From Lachnospiraceae bacterium UBA4364 (GTDB taxonomy: Bacteria > Bacillota > Clostridia > Lachnospirales > Lachnospiraceae), in the NCBI GenBank assembly GCA_002393955.1, contig DGSK01000029.1:34122-98121 (forward strand): a stretch of 64,000 nucleotides of DNA, written 5' to 3'. Below, in pieces: positions 45,333 to 53,481 of the stretch. The notes below the pieces were generated by a model. It had not been told where the DNA came from and did no database searches. It was given only the letters and a program-made list of their open reading frames with translations. How positions within the stretch are numbered: the first letter of the stretch is position 1; each line of letters begins with the position of its first letter. Both the position numbers and the translations under genes were made by a program.

Positions 45333-45385
45333 TTTAACTTCCCACCTTCAGGCAATTGAAGCAGACCGGTCACACTCACATATAT

Positions 45386-45603
45386 CCGCACCGTATAGAC
45401 TCTTCTGACGGTGTAAAGTGAGCTTAGCAGTTCTCGGAAATGATTCGATAAAACAGGAACGGGACGCCATGGAGGGCGGACCGAGTGAACAACGCTGCAC
45501 GGATGCAGCGTGTGAACGGTTCCGGACGTGACGCTCAGACTTTGGCATTTCCGTAAGAACTGCTTAGCGAACGACCCCACCGGCAGAAGAGCTATCGGTG
45601 CGG
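45386..45603 (+). ncRNA. Structured RNA element, copy C
   Basis: 218 nt between the FkbH-like gene and the ACP gene. P1 sequence equals copy A. This copy settles P2: GGAAATG (5' side) and CATTTCC (3' side) replace GGAACTG and CAGTTCC, a C-G to A-U change kept only if the pairing is long-range, not local. P3 is GGAAC with GTTCC (G-C to A-U). P5 is CGCTGCA with TGCAGCG (A-U to G-C). P4 is CGGGACGCC with GGCGGACCG, closed around a tandem G-A. Unlike copies A and B, it is followed by an apparent promoter before the next gene. Confidence 0.75.
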
Positions 45604-45663
45604 GGGATTGATTCTAAGCAATATCGTCTTTAAAAAGCCCCAATGGAAATAATCACCATATTA

Positions 45664-45672
45664 TGCTATAAT
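45664..45672 (+). promoter_or_regulatory. Extended -10 promoter element before the ACP gene
   Basis: TGC-TATAAT is a perfect extended -10 element, about 45 bases before the ATG at 45716. No convincing -35 is seen 17 bases upstream (TGGAAA-like at best), as is allowed for extended -10 promoters. Its presence after RNA copy C suggests the ACP-MaoC-SDR genes can be transcribed separately from the MBOAT-FkbH genes. Confidence 0.5.
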
Positions 45673-45715
45673 ATTTCGGTTAATGGAAACTATGTGCAGA
45701 TTACGGAGGGACGGC

Positions 45716-45958
45716 ATGAGCAGAGAAGAGATCCTTAGTAAGGTAAATGATGTTTTTCATGATGTATTTGACGATGACAGCATAGTCGTAACGGAGTCTA
45801 CCACCGCTGACGACGTAGAGGACTGGGATTCCCTTATGCATATCACTCTCATATCAGAGATTGAGTCAGCCTTCGGCATGAAGTTCCAGATGAAGGACGT
45901 AGTGGGCATGCAGAATGTCGGCGAGATGCTCGATATCATCGAAAAGGCGGTATCCTGA
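45716..45958 (+). CDS. Acyl carrier protein
   Basis: 80 residues. VEDWDSLMHITLISEIESAFGM contains the phosphopantetheine-attachment Ser39 in the DSL motif, with the usual flanking acidic helix residues; the C-terminal QNVGEMLDIIEKAV is typical. GGAGGGACGGC precedes ATG 45716; a longer frame back to 45683 is not needed. The protein carries acyl groups as thioesters in the cytoplasm. Because FkbH-like, MBOAT, MaoC and SDR genes surround it, it is probably dedicated to a glycan acyl decoration rather than to bulk fatty acid synthesis. Confidence 0.92.
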   Translation: MSREEILSKVNDVFHDVFDDDSIVVTESTTADDVEDWDSLMHITLISEIESAFGMKFQMKDVVGMQNVGEMLDIIEKAVS

Positions 45959-45960
45959 AT

Positions 45961-46380
45961 ATGAACCATTATACTATCTCAGAGCTTACGATAGGCATGA
46001 CGGAGTCTTTTACCGTAGAGGTTACGGAGGAGATGCAGGATAAATTCACGGAGATCAGTGAAGATATTAACCCCATGCATATAGATGAGGATTATGCAAA
46101 AAGGCATGGCTGCAAGGGAAGGCTTGTCTATGGCATGCTTACTTCTTCATTTTACTCAAGGCTCGCAGGCGTCTATCTTCCCGGTGAGCATTGCATACTG
46201 CACGAGGTGAAGTCAAGATTTCATAATCCGGTATATATCGGAGATGTGCTTACGGTAATGGGTACCGTAGAAGAGGTTCATGAAGCGGTAAGGACCATCC
46301 GGATAAAAGCTGTGATAGTGAATCAGGATGGACAGAAGGTATCGCAGGCAGTGATAACTGCAGGAGTACAGGAATATTGA
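45961..46380 (+). CDS. MaoC-like (R)-specific hydratase
   Basis: 139 residues, a single hot-dog fold. The catalytic pair is visible in DINPMHIDEDYAKR (Asp35 and His40), the MaoC/PhaJ signature, followed by GRLVYGMLTSSFYSRLAG. Such enzymes hydrate trans-2-enoyl-CoA or -ACP, or dehydrate (R)-3-hydroxyacyl groups. It begins two bases after the ACP stop, and the SDR gene overlaps its stop, so the three form a tight unit that may reduce and (de)hydrate an ACP-bound acyl chain. Confidence 0.88.
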   Translation: MNHYTISELTIGMTESFTVEVTEEMQDKFTEISEDINPMHIDEDYAKRHGCKGRLVYGMLTSSFYSRLAGVYLPGEHCILHEVKSRFHNPVYIGDVLTVMGTVEEVHEAVRTIRIKAVIVNQDGQKVSQAVITAGVQEY

Positions 46381-47105
46381 GCAATACTTATCTTTTGATC
46401 GGTGCATCCTCGGATGTGGGGAGCACGTATATAAGGCATCTGGCTAAGAAGAACGATGGAGACCTGTGTATACTGGCCCATTGTTTCGGCAGACCGGAAA
46501 AGTTTGATGCGATAAAAGCAGAGTTTCCTGAATTAGATATAAAAGTATTCAAGGCTGATCTTTCGGATCTGTCTGAAACTGAGAGACTGATAAAGGATAT
46601 ACGGGATACTGGCAGGGTGCCGGAAAAGTTTATGTTCCTGCCGGCCCCTGCTTTTTCTTATATGAGGTTAAAAGAGCTGGATACTGACAGGGTGGAGCAG
46701 TCTTTCAGGATACAGGCAGAGAGCTTTTTAAAGCTTGCTTCCGGATTTTTCCCTGATATGAAAAAGATTGAGGGAGCACGTGCTGTGGTCATGCTTACAA
46801 AGTATGTGGCTGATGAAATGCCTCCGAAATTCATGACAGATTATATTGTGGCCAAATACGCCCTGCTTGGTGCCATGAAGGCAGCCGCTGCCGAATATGG
46901 CGGGGGTAAGCTTATGATAAACGGGATCTCACCGGATATGATGGATACGTCTTTTTTAAAGAATATGGATCCGAAGATAAAGGAGATGGCTGTGTATCAG
47001 AAAGGCCGTCTTATGATGCCGGAGGATCTTGTGGCTGTATTTGATGAAATGCTGTCTGCAGGGTATTTGCTAAACGGAGTGAACAGAAGCGTAACTTTGG
47101 GATAA
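46377..47105 (+). CDS. SDR family oxidoreductase (3-oxoacyl-ACP reductase-like)
   Basis: 242 residues. LLIGASSDVGSTYIRHLA is the N-terminal dinucleotide-binding Gly motif; TDYIVAKYALLGAMKA holds the YxxxK catalytic pair; the C-terminal GYLLNGVNRSVTLG is typical of FabG-like proteins (usually ...G..l.vDGG), although the end is degenerate. The Ser of the triad seems to be replaced near VVMLTKY, so activity needs a check. The start is a TTG overlapping the MaoC stop. It likely reduces a ketoacyl or sugar intermediate in the acyl pathway. Confidence 0.8.
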   Translation: MSNTYLLIGASSDVGSTYIRHLAKKNDGDLCILAHCFGRPEKFDAIKAEFPELDIKVFKADLSDLSETERLIKDIRDTGRVPEKFMFLPAPAFSYMRLKELDTDRVEQSFRIQAESFLKLASGFFPDMKKIEGARAVVMLTKYVADEMPPKFMTDYIVAKYALLGAMKAAAAEYGGGKLMINGISPDMMDTSFLKNMDPKIKEMAVYQKGRLMMPEDLVAVFDEMLSAGYLLNGVNRSVTLG

Positions 47106-47111
47106 TGGATC

Positions 47112-48368
47112 ATGCCTGATTTTATATTTATATTTCATGAACCGGAGACGGAGGGGAAGGACCTGTCAAGGCCGGAACTGGGGAATCCCGGCGTAGGCGG
47201 AACGGCTTACTGTTTCGCCATTATGATCAAGTATCTGTCAGAGGATGCTGAAAATACTGTCAGCGTATATTCCGTGCAGAATGTAAAGCTGCATTGCGAT
47301 AATGTGGTAAAAGCCGATTCTGTTGAAGATGCATTTTCAAAAGTACTGCATGACGGCGGGAAAACGGTCATACTCCGCAATCATCAGGAGGATCATATAT
47401 ACGGGATCCTGGAAAATTATGACCTGAATTATGTTTTCTGGATGCACAACAGGCTCACCTATCCGGAGATACGGCTTTTTTCGGCGGAGCAGAAGGTAAA
47501 GCGTGTGATAGCTGTCTGTCGTGAAATGTACGACCTGTATATTGATGATCCTGTTATAGAAAAAATGGATTATATAAATAATCCTTTTATAATGCCGGAT
47601 GATCTGGTACGGGACATCAGAAAAAATGATGTCAGCCGGGAAAAGTCCATCGCATATATGGGCAGCCTTATACCGGATAAGAATTTCCATATGCTGGCTG
47701 AAGCCTGGAGTAAGGTGAGGGTAAAAGTGCCTGATGCAGGTCTTGATGTGATAGGAACGGGCCGGCTTTATGATGAAAATGCAAAGCTGGGAAAGTACGG
47801 GCTTGCAGAGGAATCATATGAGCAGGAGTTTATGAAATGGCTCACGGATGAAAAGGGGGAGATACTTCCTAACGTCCGCTTTCACGGCATACTCGGCGCA
47901 GAGAAATACGATGTGTTCAGGAAGTGCAGCATAGGTGTCATAAATCCCATGGCAACCGAGACCTTCGGGCTGGCTGCGGTAGAGATGGAAGCCTGCGGGC
48001 TTCCGGTAGTGTGCCGCAGGAAGAACGGATTGTGTGATTCGGTAATGGATGGAAAGACGGGAGTTTTATTTAAAGATATAAGCGAATTTCCGGATGTACT
48101 GGCAGGACTTCTGACAGATGATGCAAAACGCGAAGCCTTTTCAAAGAATGCTGTGGAATTTGCCCTGAATGATTTCAGGCCGGAACTTTTGGTCCCTGAG
48201 TGGAAGAGAGTGGTATCTGAGGTGGCTGATGGAAAGAAGGCTGCATACAGAAAGCCTGCGGCCAATATGGACAATAACAATAAGCGGATAAGAAGTATCA
48301 TGCATGGGATACATTGTGTGCCTTTTCTTAAATGGGTGCCTTCTGTCCATGATCTGCAGAAGAAATGA
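47112..48368 (+). CDS. GT4 family glycosyltransferase
   Basis: 418 residues. FIFHEPE opens the N-terminal domain, and NPGVGGTAYCFAIM resembles the Gly-rich acceptor loop of GT4. The donor domain has SIAYMGSLIPDKNFHMLAEAW and TETFGLAAVEMEACGLPVV with the Ex7E pair. It follows the SDR gene by six bases. The substrate is unknown. The short gap after it holds no clear signal. Confidence 0.85.
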   Translation: MPDFIFIFHEPETEGKDLSRPELGNPGVGGTAYCFAIMIKYLSEDAENTVSVYSVQNVKLHCDNVVKADSVEDAFSKVLHDGGKTVILRNHQEDHIYGILENYDLNYVFWMHNRLTYPEIRLFSAEQKVKRVIAVCREMYDLYIDDPVIEKMDYINNPFIMPDDLVRDIRKNDVSREKSIAYMGSLIPDKNFHMLAEAWSKVRVKVPDAGLDVIGTGRLYDENAKLGKYGLAEESYEQEFMKWLTDEKGEILPNVRFHGILGAEKYDVFRKCSIGVINPMATETFGLAAVEMEACGLPVVCRRKNGLCDSVMDGKTGVLFKDISEFPDVLAGLLTDDAKREAFSKNAVEFALNDFRPELLVPEWKRVVSEVADGKKAAYRKPAANMDNNNKRIRSIMHGIHCVPFLKWVPSVHDLQKK

Positions 48369-48422
48369 GGCGTCCGGAGAAACTGCCGGTTCTTTCGCTT
48401 ACAAATAAGGTGTTTGGCGTTG

Positions 48423-49460
48423 ATGGATAACCATATGGAAAATCCTCATATAGGAGATAGCAGAGCTGATAATGATATCCGTGTAAGTGTCCTTGTAACG
48501 GTATATAACCTGGAAAAGTACGTTGCGCAGACACTTGAAAGCGTACTTGAGCAGGAGACGGACTTTGATTTCGAGATCCTGGTCGGAGATGATGGCTCAG
48601 ATGACGGGACTGTGGATATAGTAAAGGATTTTATTTCGCGTTATCCGGGACGTATAGAGCTCTTTGAAAATCCCAGGGAGAAGGGGAAAAATTACAACAG
48701 GGTGGAACGCTCAGCGGCAAACCGCCTGGGACTATTAGCTAATGCAAAGGGAAAGTACTGCTGCTTCCTTGATGGGGATGACTATTACATAGATAATAAA
48801 AAGCTGCAACGGCAGGCTGACATACTTGATGATCCGTCCAATGCTGACTGTGTGATCTGTGCTCATAATCTTTATCTTTCATATGAAGACGGCAGGATGA
48901 TACCATTGTCGTCTGCCAAAAAGGAAAGGAAGATAAGCCTTAAAGAGTATTGGACTATGATGTTCATTCAGGCCAATGCCATGATGTTTCGGAATATATA
49001 TGCCGATAATATTCCGGGGGAGCGGCTGTCGGCTACATTTGATGATAATAATATAGTGTTCTGGCTGATGCAGCACGGAAAGATGTACTATATACCTGAA
49101 TTCATGGGTGCATACAGGCAGGTGGAAGGATCATCATGGAGCGCCATAGACTTGCTTAAGCGCAGCGCCTCCAATATGGTGGGATACAGTGTGGAAACGG
49201 AAGTGGCACCTTCCTTGAGGAAATTAAGCGAGATAAGGCATTATCCGGATTTAAAATATCTGTCTGAGCATAGAACTGAACTTAATCCTGCGGACCTGGA
49301 ACCGTTCTATACTACGGCTAAGACTCATGATATGAGAGAGGCCCTTGATGTTTATTCCATGAGCGGTGAATGGATAAACGCAAGTCTGAGGCGGGGGTGG
49401 TTCGGTTATAATGCCACAAGGATAAAAAGAGCTGTAAAAAAAATGCTCGGATTGTTTTAG
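48423..49460 (+). CDS. GT2 family glycosyltransferase
   Basis: 345 residues. VSVLVTVYNLEKYVAQTLES, ILVGDDGSDDGT and CCFLDGDDYY give the GT2 opening, donor site and DxD motif. ATG 48423 is preferred over the TTG at 48414 because AAGGTG lies upstream at useful spacing. The C-terminal 120 residues are helical, as in many capsule GT2 enzymes. It is one of several GT2 genes in a row and probably adds one residue of the repeat unit. Confidence 0.87.
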   Translation: MDNHMENPHIGDSRADNDIRVSVLVTVYNLEKYVAQTLESVLEQETDFDFEILVGDDGSDDGTVDIVKDFISRYPGRIELFENPREKGKNYNRVERSAANRLGLLANAKGKYCCFLDGDDYYIDNKKLQRQADILDDPSNADCVICAHNLYLSYEDGRMIPLSSAKKERKISLKEYWTMMFIQANAMMFRNIYADNIPGERLSATFDDNNIVFWLMQHGKMYYIPEFMGAYRQVEGSSWSAIDLLKRSASNMVGYSVETEVAPSLRKLSEIRHYPDLKYLSEHRTELNPADLEPFYTTAKTHDMREALDVYSMSGEWINASLRRGWFGYNATRIKRAVKKMLGLF

Positions 49461-49551
49461 CCTGCTGACCGAAAATTTCCATACACTGTTGCCGGAATAC
49501 AGAACGGCAGTTTAGTCAGCGGATAGTTTAGTTACTGGTTTAGAGGATTTT

Positions 49552-50553
49552 ATGGAAGATAATAAAGACCTTGTAAGCGTAATAGTGCCTGTATATAAGG
49601 TTGAAAAATATCTTGACAGGTGCATAAAGAGTATACGGGAACAGACCTATACAGAACTTGAGATAATACTTGTTGATGACGGGTCGCCGGATTCCTGCGG
49701 GCGCATGTGCGATGAATATGCCGCAAAGGATGACAGGATAAAGGTTATACATAAAAAGAACGGCGGACTTTCGGACGCAAGGAATGCGGGAATAGAAGTG
49801 TCCGCAGGTAAGTGGATAGTTTTTGTCGATTCCGATGATTATATATCAACGGAAATGATTGCCTATCTCAAAAGCGTGGCCGATGGGAATTCTGCCGATA
49901 TAGCCTGGTGTCGTTATAAAGAAACCGCAGCGGATGAAGAAGATGCGGAATTTGACAGCAGGGGAACCGTGGAGGAAATCTTCAGCGGAAGGGATGCGGA
50001 GTATCTTTTTTACCGTATGGGAATGATGGGCGAATGCATGGTGGCCTGGAATAAGATATATTCCAAAAGCCTCTTTGAGGGCATGCCGCAGGTAAGGTAC
50101 CCCTACGGGAAGATTTTTGAAGACGGATATACGACATACAGACTGATATACAAGGCTGAGCGGGTGGTAGTGACGGATGCGGTTATGTATGCTTACAGGC
50201 AGCGAAGTGACAGCATAATGCAGATGAACGGTGATAAGAACTATCATGCTGCATTTGAAGCCGGAGAGGGAAAACTGTTATTTTTCTCAAAGTATAAAGA
50301 AGAGGAGCTTTACCGCCTTGAGTTAAATCTCCTGATGCACTCAGTCATCAATTTTTATGAAAATTCCGCTGATGCTGAGGGAAAGAAGGAAATGAAGGAA
50401 GTTTTCGACAGGTTTTACAGGGATTATTTTGTTAAGGAAAAATGGCCCCTGGGGAAAAAGATCAGGATGAAAGCCTTTTATAAGGATTACGGTCTGTATA
50501 CGGCAATAAGCAAATTTGAAGGTCTGTATAATACTGTTACAGGCAAAAAATAA
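49552..50553 (+). CDS. GT2 family glycosyltransferase
   Basis: 333 residues. SVIVPVYKVEKYLDRCIKSI, IILVDDGSPDSCG, GGLSDARNAGIE and IVFVDSDDYIS form the complete set of GT2 capsular transferase motifs (CpsI/EpsJ-like). It precedes the priming sugar transferase gene by eight bases, so it may add the second or a later sugar. No membrane segment. GGATTT just upstream of the ATG is a weak ribosome binding site. Confidence 0.9.
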   Translation: MEDNKDLVSVIVPVYKVEKYLDRCIKSIREQTYTELEIILVDDGSPDSCGRMCDEYAAKDDRIKVIHKKNGGLSDARNAGIEVSAGKWIVFVDSDDYISTEMIAYLKSVADGNSADIAWCRYKETAADEEDAEFDSRGTVEEIFSGRDAEYLFYRMGMMGECMVAWNKIYSKSLFEGMPQVRYPYGKIFEDGYTTYRLIYKAERVVVTDAVMYAYRQRSDSIMQMNGDKNYHAAFEAGEGKLLFFSKYKEEELYRLELNLLMHSVINFYENSADAEGKKEMKEVFDRFYRDYFVKEKWPLGKKIRMKAFYKDYGLYTAISKFEGLYNTVTGKK

Positions 50554-50561
50554 GTCGGCTG

Positions 50562-51986
50562 ATGAATAAGATTTACAAAAAAAGCAATGTCATAAAAACA
50601 TATGGGCTGATCCTAATAGAGGTTCTGTCAGGGGTGGCTGCCCTTATGCTGGCTGTCCTGATCCGATACAGGAATCTGTACTGTGACGGCCACTATGAAC
50701 TTTATATAAGTTTTGGAGGTCTATATGTTCTGTTCCTGCTGCTGTACAGTATTTTCACAGACTGGAACAGGGACTTTTTTATCCGGGGCATTTTCAAGGA
50801 AACTGTCGCCATAATAAAATGTCTTGCTGTTACAATAGCTATGCCGGCTCTTGTGATGTATACGGTTTTTAAGGACCGCCCCATTTCAAGAACTGTACTT
50901 TTCTTCTTTATACTGCTGAGTGTACTGATAACCTTTTCATGTCATCTAATATTCAAGGAGTATATGCTGAAATGCTACAGGAATGGTGCTGACAGTGACA
51001 AGCTTATGGTGGTGACTACAAAGGACCGTGCTGCAGAGATAATAAGGAAGCTCATTAATTCCAATGAATGGAATTATGAGGTTAAGAGCCTTATAATTAC
51101 TGATGCGGATATGGTGGGACGTGAGATTGAAGGTGTTAAGGTGGTTGGTGACTCGGCAAATATGCTTGAAGTGGCCACTAAGGAAGTTGTTGACCGTGTG
51201 TTTATCTCACTGCCCAGGGAAGTGCCCATAAATACCATCAGAAACATGATATTCGACTTTGAGAGCATGGGTGTGCTCTGCCACTACGACATAGGGCTTG
51301 AGGAACTCAATCTAGAAGGAAAGGAAGCGGATGATATAGCGGGATACCCTGTGCTTTCATTTTCCTTAAAGAACCTGGATTACAGACGGCTTATGGTGAA
51401 GCGTTTTTTTGATATAGTAGGAAGTATTTTCGGTATTATAATACTCTTGATTTTCTATCCTTTTGTAGCAATTGCGATAAAGCTTGAATCAAAAGGCCCT
51501 GTGATATTTAAACAGGAAAGGGTTGGCAGAAGCGGCAGGAAATTTATGATGTATAAATTCCGCTCAATGTATGTGGATGCGGAAGAAAGAAAAAAAGAAC
51601 TGTATGATAAAAATGAGATGGAAGGGCTGATGTTCAAGATGAAGGACGATCCCAGAATAACAAAGGTGGGACGTTTCTTAAGGAAGACCAGTATAGACGA
51701 GCTGCCACAGTTCTTTAATATACTGAAGGGAGATATGTCCATGGTTGGAACCAGACCTCCAACTGTGGATGAGTATGAAAAATACAATGCGCATTACAGG
51801 AGACGCTTGTCCATTACTCCGGGGCTTACAGGAATGTGGCAGGTAAGCGGACGCAGTGATATAACGGATTTTGATGAAGTGGTAAGGCTTGATCTTGAGT
51901 ATATAGATCAGTGGTCGCTTATGCTTGACTGCAAGATACTGCTGCAGACAGTGGGAGTGGTTTTATTCGGAAAGGGTTCAAAGTGA
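50562..51986 (+). CDS. Exopolysaccharide biosynthesis polyprenyl glycosylphosphotransferase (priming enzyme)
   Basis: 474 residues. Four membrane helices lie in the first 140 residues, a Rossmann-like CoA_binding_3 domain at about 145-260 (LMVVTTKDRAAEIIRKL), and a bacterial sugar transferase domain from about 280 on. The latter starts at a membrane re-entrant segment (KRFFDIVGSIFGIIIL) and has FKQERVGRSGRKFMMYKFRSM, TSIDELPQFFNILKGDMS and GLTGMWQVSGRS. WcaJ/WbaP-type enzymes put a sugar-1-phosphate on undecaprenyl phosphate and so start repeat-unit synthesis. It is the only such priming enzyme in the window. The next GT gene overlaps its stop. Confidence 0.93.
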   Translation: MNKIYKKSNVIKTYGLILIEVLSGVAALMLAVLIRYRNLYCDGHYELYISFGGLYVLFLLLYSIFTDWNRDFFIRGIFKETVAIIKCLAVTIAMPALVMYTVFKDRPISRTVLFFFILLSVLITFSCHLIFKEYMLKCYRNGADSDKLMVVTTKDRAAEIIRKLINSNEWNYEVKSLIITDADMVGREIEGVKVVGDSANMLEVATKEVVDRVFISLPREVPINTIRNMIFDFESMGVLCHYDIGLEELNLEGKEADDIAGYPVLSFSLKNLDYRRLMVKRFFDIVGSIFGIIILLIFYPFVAIAIKLESKGPVIFKQERVGRSGRKFMMYKFRSMYVDAEERKKELYDKNEMEGLMFKMKDDPRITKVGRFLRKTSIDELPQFFNILKGDMSMVGTRPPTVDEYEKYNAHYRRRLSITPGLTGMWQVSGRSDITDFDEVVRLDLEYIDQWSLMLDCKILLQTVGVVLFGKGSK

Positions 51987-52900
51987 TGAGTGAGGAAGTT
52001 TATAAGTTAAAAACGGCTGTGATGATGATAGTATTCAACAGACCGGATACCACAAAGGAAGTTTTTGAGGAGATAAGGAAGGCAAGACCTTCAAGGTTTT
52101 ATCTGGTTTCGGATGCTCCCCGAAAGGGACGGCCGGATGACATAGATAAGGTAAAGGAGTGCCGTGAGTATGTGGAGTCTCACATAGACTGGCCTTGTGA
52201 ATTCAAAAAAAATTATGCAGAAGAAAATATGGGATGCAAGGAGAGAATGCATACCGGTATCAGCTGGGTACTCTCACAGGAACCCCATACCATAATACTT
52301 GAGGATGATGTGGTGCCGGCGCCGGAATTCTTCAGGTACTGTGATGAGCTTCTTGAGATGTACAAGAATGACAAAAAGGTAATGATGATATCCGGTACGA
52401 ACTTGCTTAAAGGACAAAGGATAAAGGGCACATATACATTTTCATGTTTTTCTGACATATGGGGATGGGCTACATGGGCAAGGGCATGGAAGTATTATGA
52501 TCCGGATGTTAAGACCTGGCCGCAGGTGAAACGTAAAGGAGAACTCAAAAAAGTTCAGAATGGTCTTGCGTACATATTCATCAAGAAAAACGTAAACAGT
52601 GTCTATACCCATAAAAAGGACACCTGGGACATACAGTGGGATTACTGCAGGCATATACACGGCGGACTGGGAATAGTTCCTGCTGTTAACATGATACGCA
52701 ATATAGGATTTGACAGGGAAGATGCTACACATACGAACGGAAGCTGTGACGAGGATTTCTCATATGGAAAAATGCGTTTCCCTATGAAAAAGAGAAAAGT
52801 AATTTGCCGTGACACGGATTACGACAGGGCTTACATAAAAAAATATTACGGGACAAAGAAAATTATGGAGGTCCTGAAAAGAAAACTTCATATAATCTGA
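51986..52900 (+). CDS. GT-A glycosyltransferase, GNT-I/GT2-like
   Basis: 304 residues. It opens TAVMMIVFNRPDTTKEVFEE, has the acidic site IILEDDVVPAPEFFRYCDEL near residue 100 and then SDIWGWATWARAWKYYD. The same order is found in the protein at 6451, so the two are subfamily members. The ATG overlaps the stop of the priming enzyme (TGATG). As its gene is coupled to the priming enzyme, it is a good candidate for adding the second sugar; this is inference. Confidence 0.8.
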   Translation: MSEEVYKLKTAVMMIVFNRPDTTKEVFEEIRKARPSRFYLVSDAPRKGRPDDIDKVKECREYVESHIDWPCEFKKNYAEENMGCKERMHTGISWVLSQEPHTIILEDDVVPAPEFFRYCDELLEMYKNDKKVMMISGTNLLKGQRIKGTYTFSCFSDIWGWATWARAWKYYDPDVKTWPQVKRKGELKKVQNGLAYIFIKKNVNSVYTHKKDTWDIQWDYCRHIHGGLGIVPAVNMIRNIGFDREDATHTNGSCDEDFSYGKMRFPMKKRKVICRDTDYDRAYIKKYYGTKKIMEVLKRKLHII

Positions 52901-52920
52901 CTGCCGGGGGATATTAGCAT

Positions 52921-53391
52921 ATGTTTGAAAACATAGAATTGATCGTATATGATTTTGACGGTGTTATGACCGACAATAGAGTCATGGTGGACCAGAACGG
53001 AAATGAGAGCGTTATGGCTAACCGCGGCGACGGCTATGGCGTGGGTATGATAAGGAAGCTGGGCATCAGACAGGTGATCCTGTCGACCGAGGTTAATCCT
53101 GTGGTAGAGATGCGGGCAAAAAAGCTTAATTTGGAAGTTATACACGGAGTGTCTGACAAGAGGGAAACCCTTGTAAAGTTCTGTGCCGATGGAGCTGTAA
53201 GTCTGGACAGAGTCATGTTTCTCGGAAATGATCTAAACGACATAGAGGCCATGAGATGTGTTGGGATAAAGGGTGCACCAAAGGATGCGGAGCCTGAGAT
53301 ACTTGAAATAGCTGACTGGATATCCGGGAAAAACGGCGGTTATGGAGTGGTGAGGGAGCTTGCCCGTGTTATAAGCGATGAGAGACAATAA
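52921..53391 (+). CDS. KdsC-like HAD phosphatase
   Basis: 156 residues, the size of KdsC without cap domain. VYDFDGVMTDNRV carries the nucleophile Asp11 and Asp13; VILSTEVNPVVEMRAKKLN is motif II; DKRETLVKF holds the motif III Lys region and FLGNDLNDIEAM the motif IV acids. The family includes Kdo-8-phosphate phosphatase and the 9-phosphatase-like C-terminal part of CMP-sialate synthases. No NeuA, NeuB, KdsA or KdsB gene is in the window, so the sugar acid, if any, must be made elsewhere. A short repeat follows. Confidence 0.85.
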   Translation: MFENIELIVYDFDGVMTDNRVMVDQNGNESVMANRGDGYGVGMIRKLGIRQVILSTEVNPVVEMRAKKLNLEVIHGVSDKRETLVKFCADGAVSLDRVMFLGNDLNDIEAMRCVGIKGAPKDAEPEILEIADWISGKNGGYGVVRELARVISDERQ

Positions 53392-53398
53392 CAGGCTG

Positions 53399-53441
53399 CC
53401 GGTGTGAGGAAGTTACCGGAATATAACAAGCGGGAATTTTT
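53399..53441 (+). repeat. Short intergenic repeat, copy 2
   Basis: Begins CCGGTGTGAG, eight bases after the stop of the KdsC-like gene, and resembles 40708-40750 at about 34 of 43 positions by eye (CGGGAA followed by a T run at the end). The T run here could add weak termination but there is no good stem before it. Confidence 0.5.
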
Positions 53442-53481
53442 TAAAAATAAAGATAAGAGAAAAAGATAATAAATATTTGAT

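Noticed and set aside
29823..45603. HEARO/OMEGA-type RNA (IscB or TnpB guide RNA)
   Set aside because: No IscB, TnpB or transposase reading frame lies beside any copy, and I cannot match the conserved sequence from memory. A covariance-model search would settle it.
29823..45603. CRISPR array
   Set aside because: The copies are about 220 nt, separated by 5-10 kb of genes, and differ from each other; there is no regular spacer pattern.
45683..45715. Upstream extension of the acyl carrier protein
   Set aside because: The ATG at 45716 has GGAGGG at ideal spacing, and the usual ACP length begins there.
53399..53460. Terminator after the KdsC-like gene
   Set aside because: There is a T run, but no stable GC stem directly before it.
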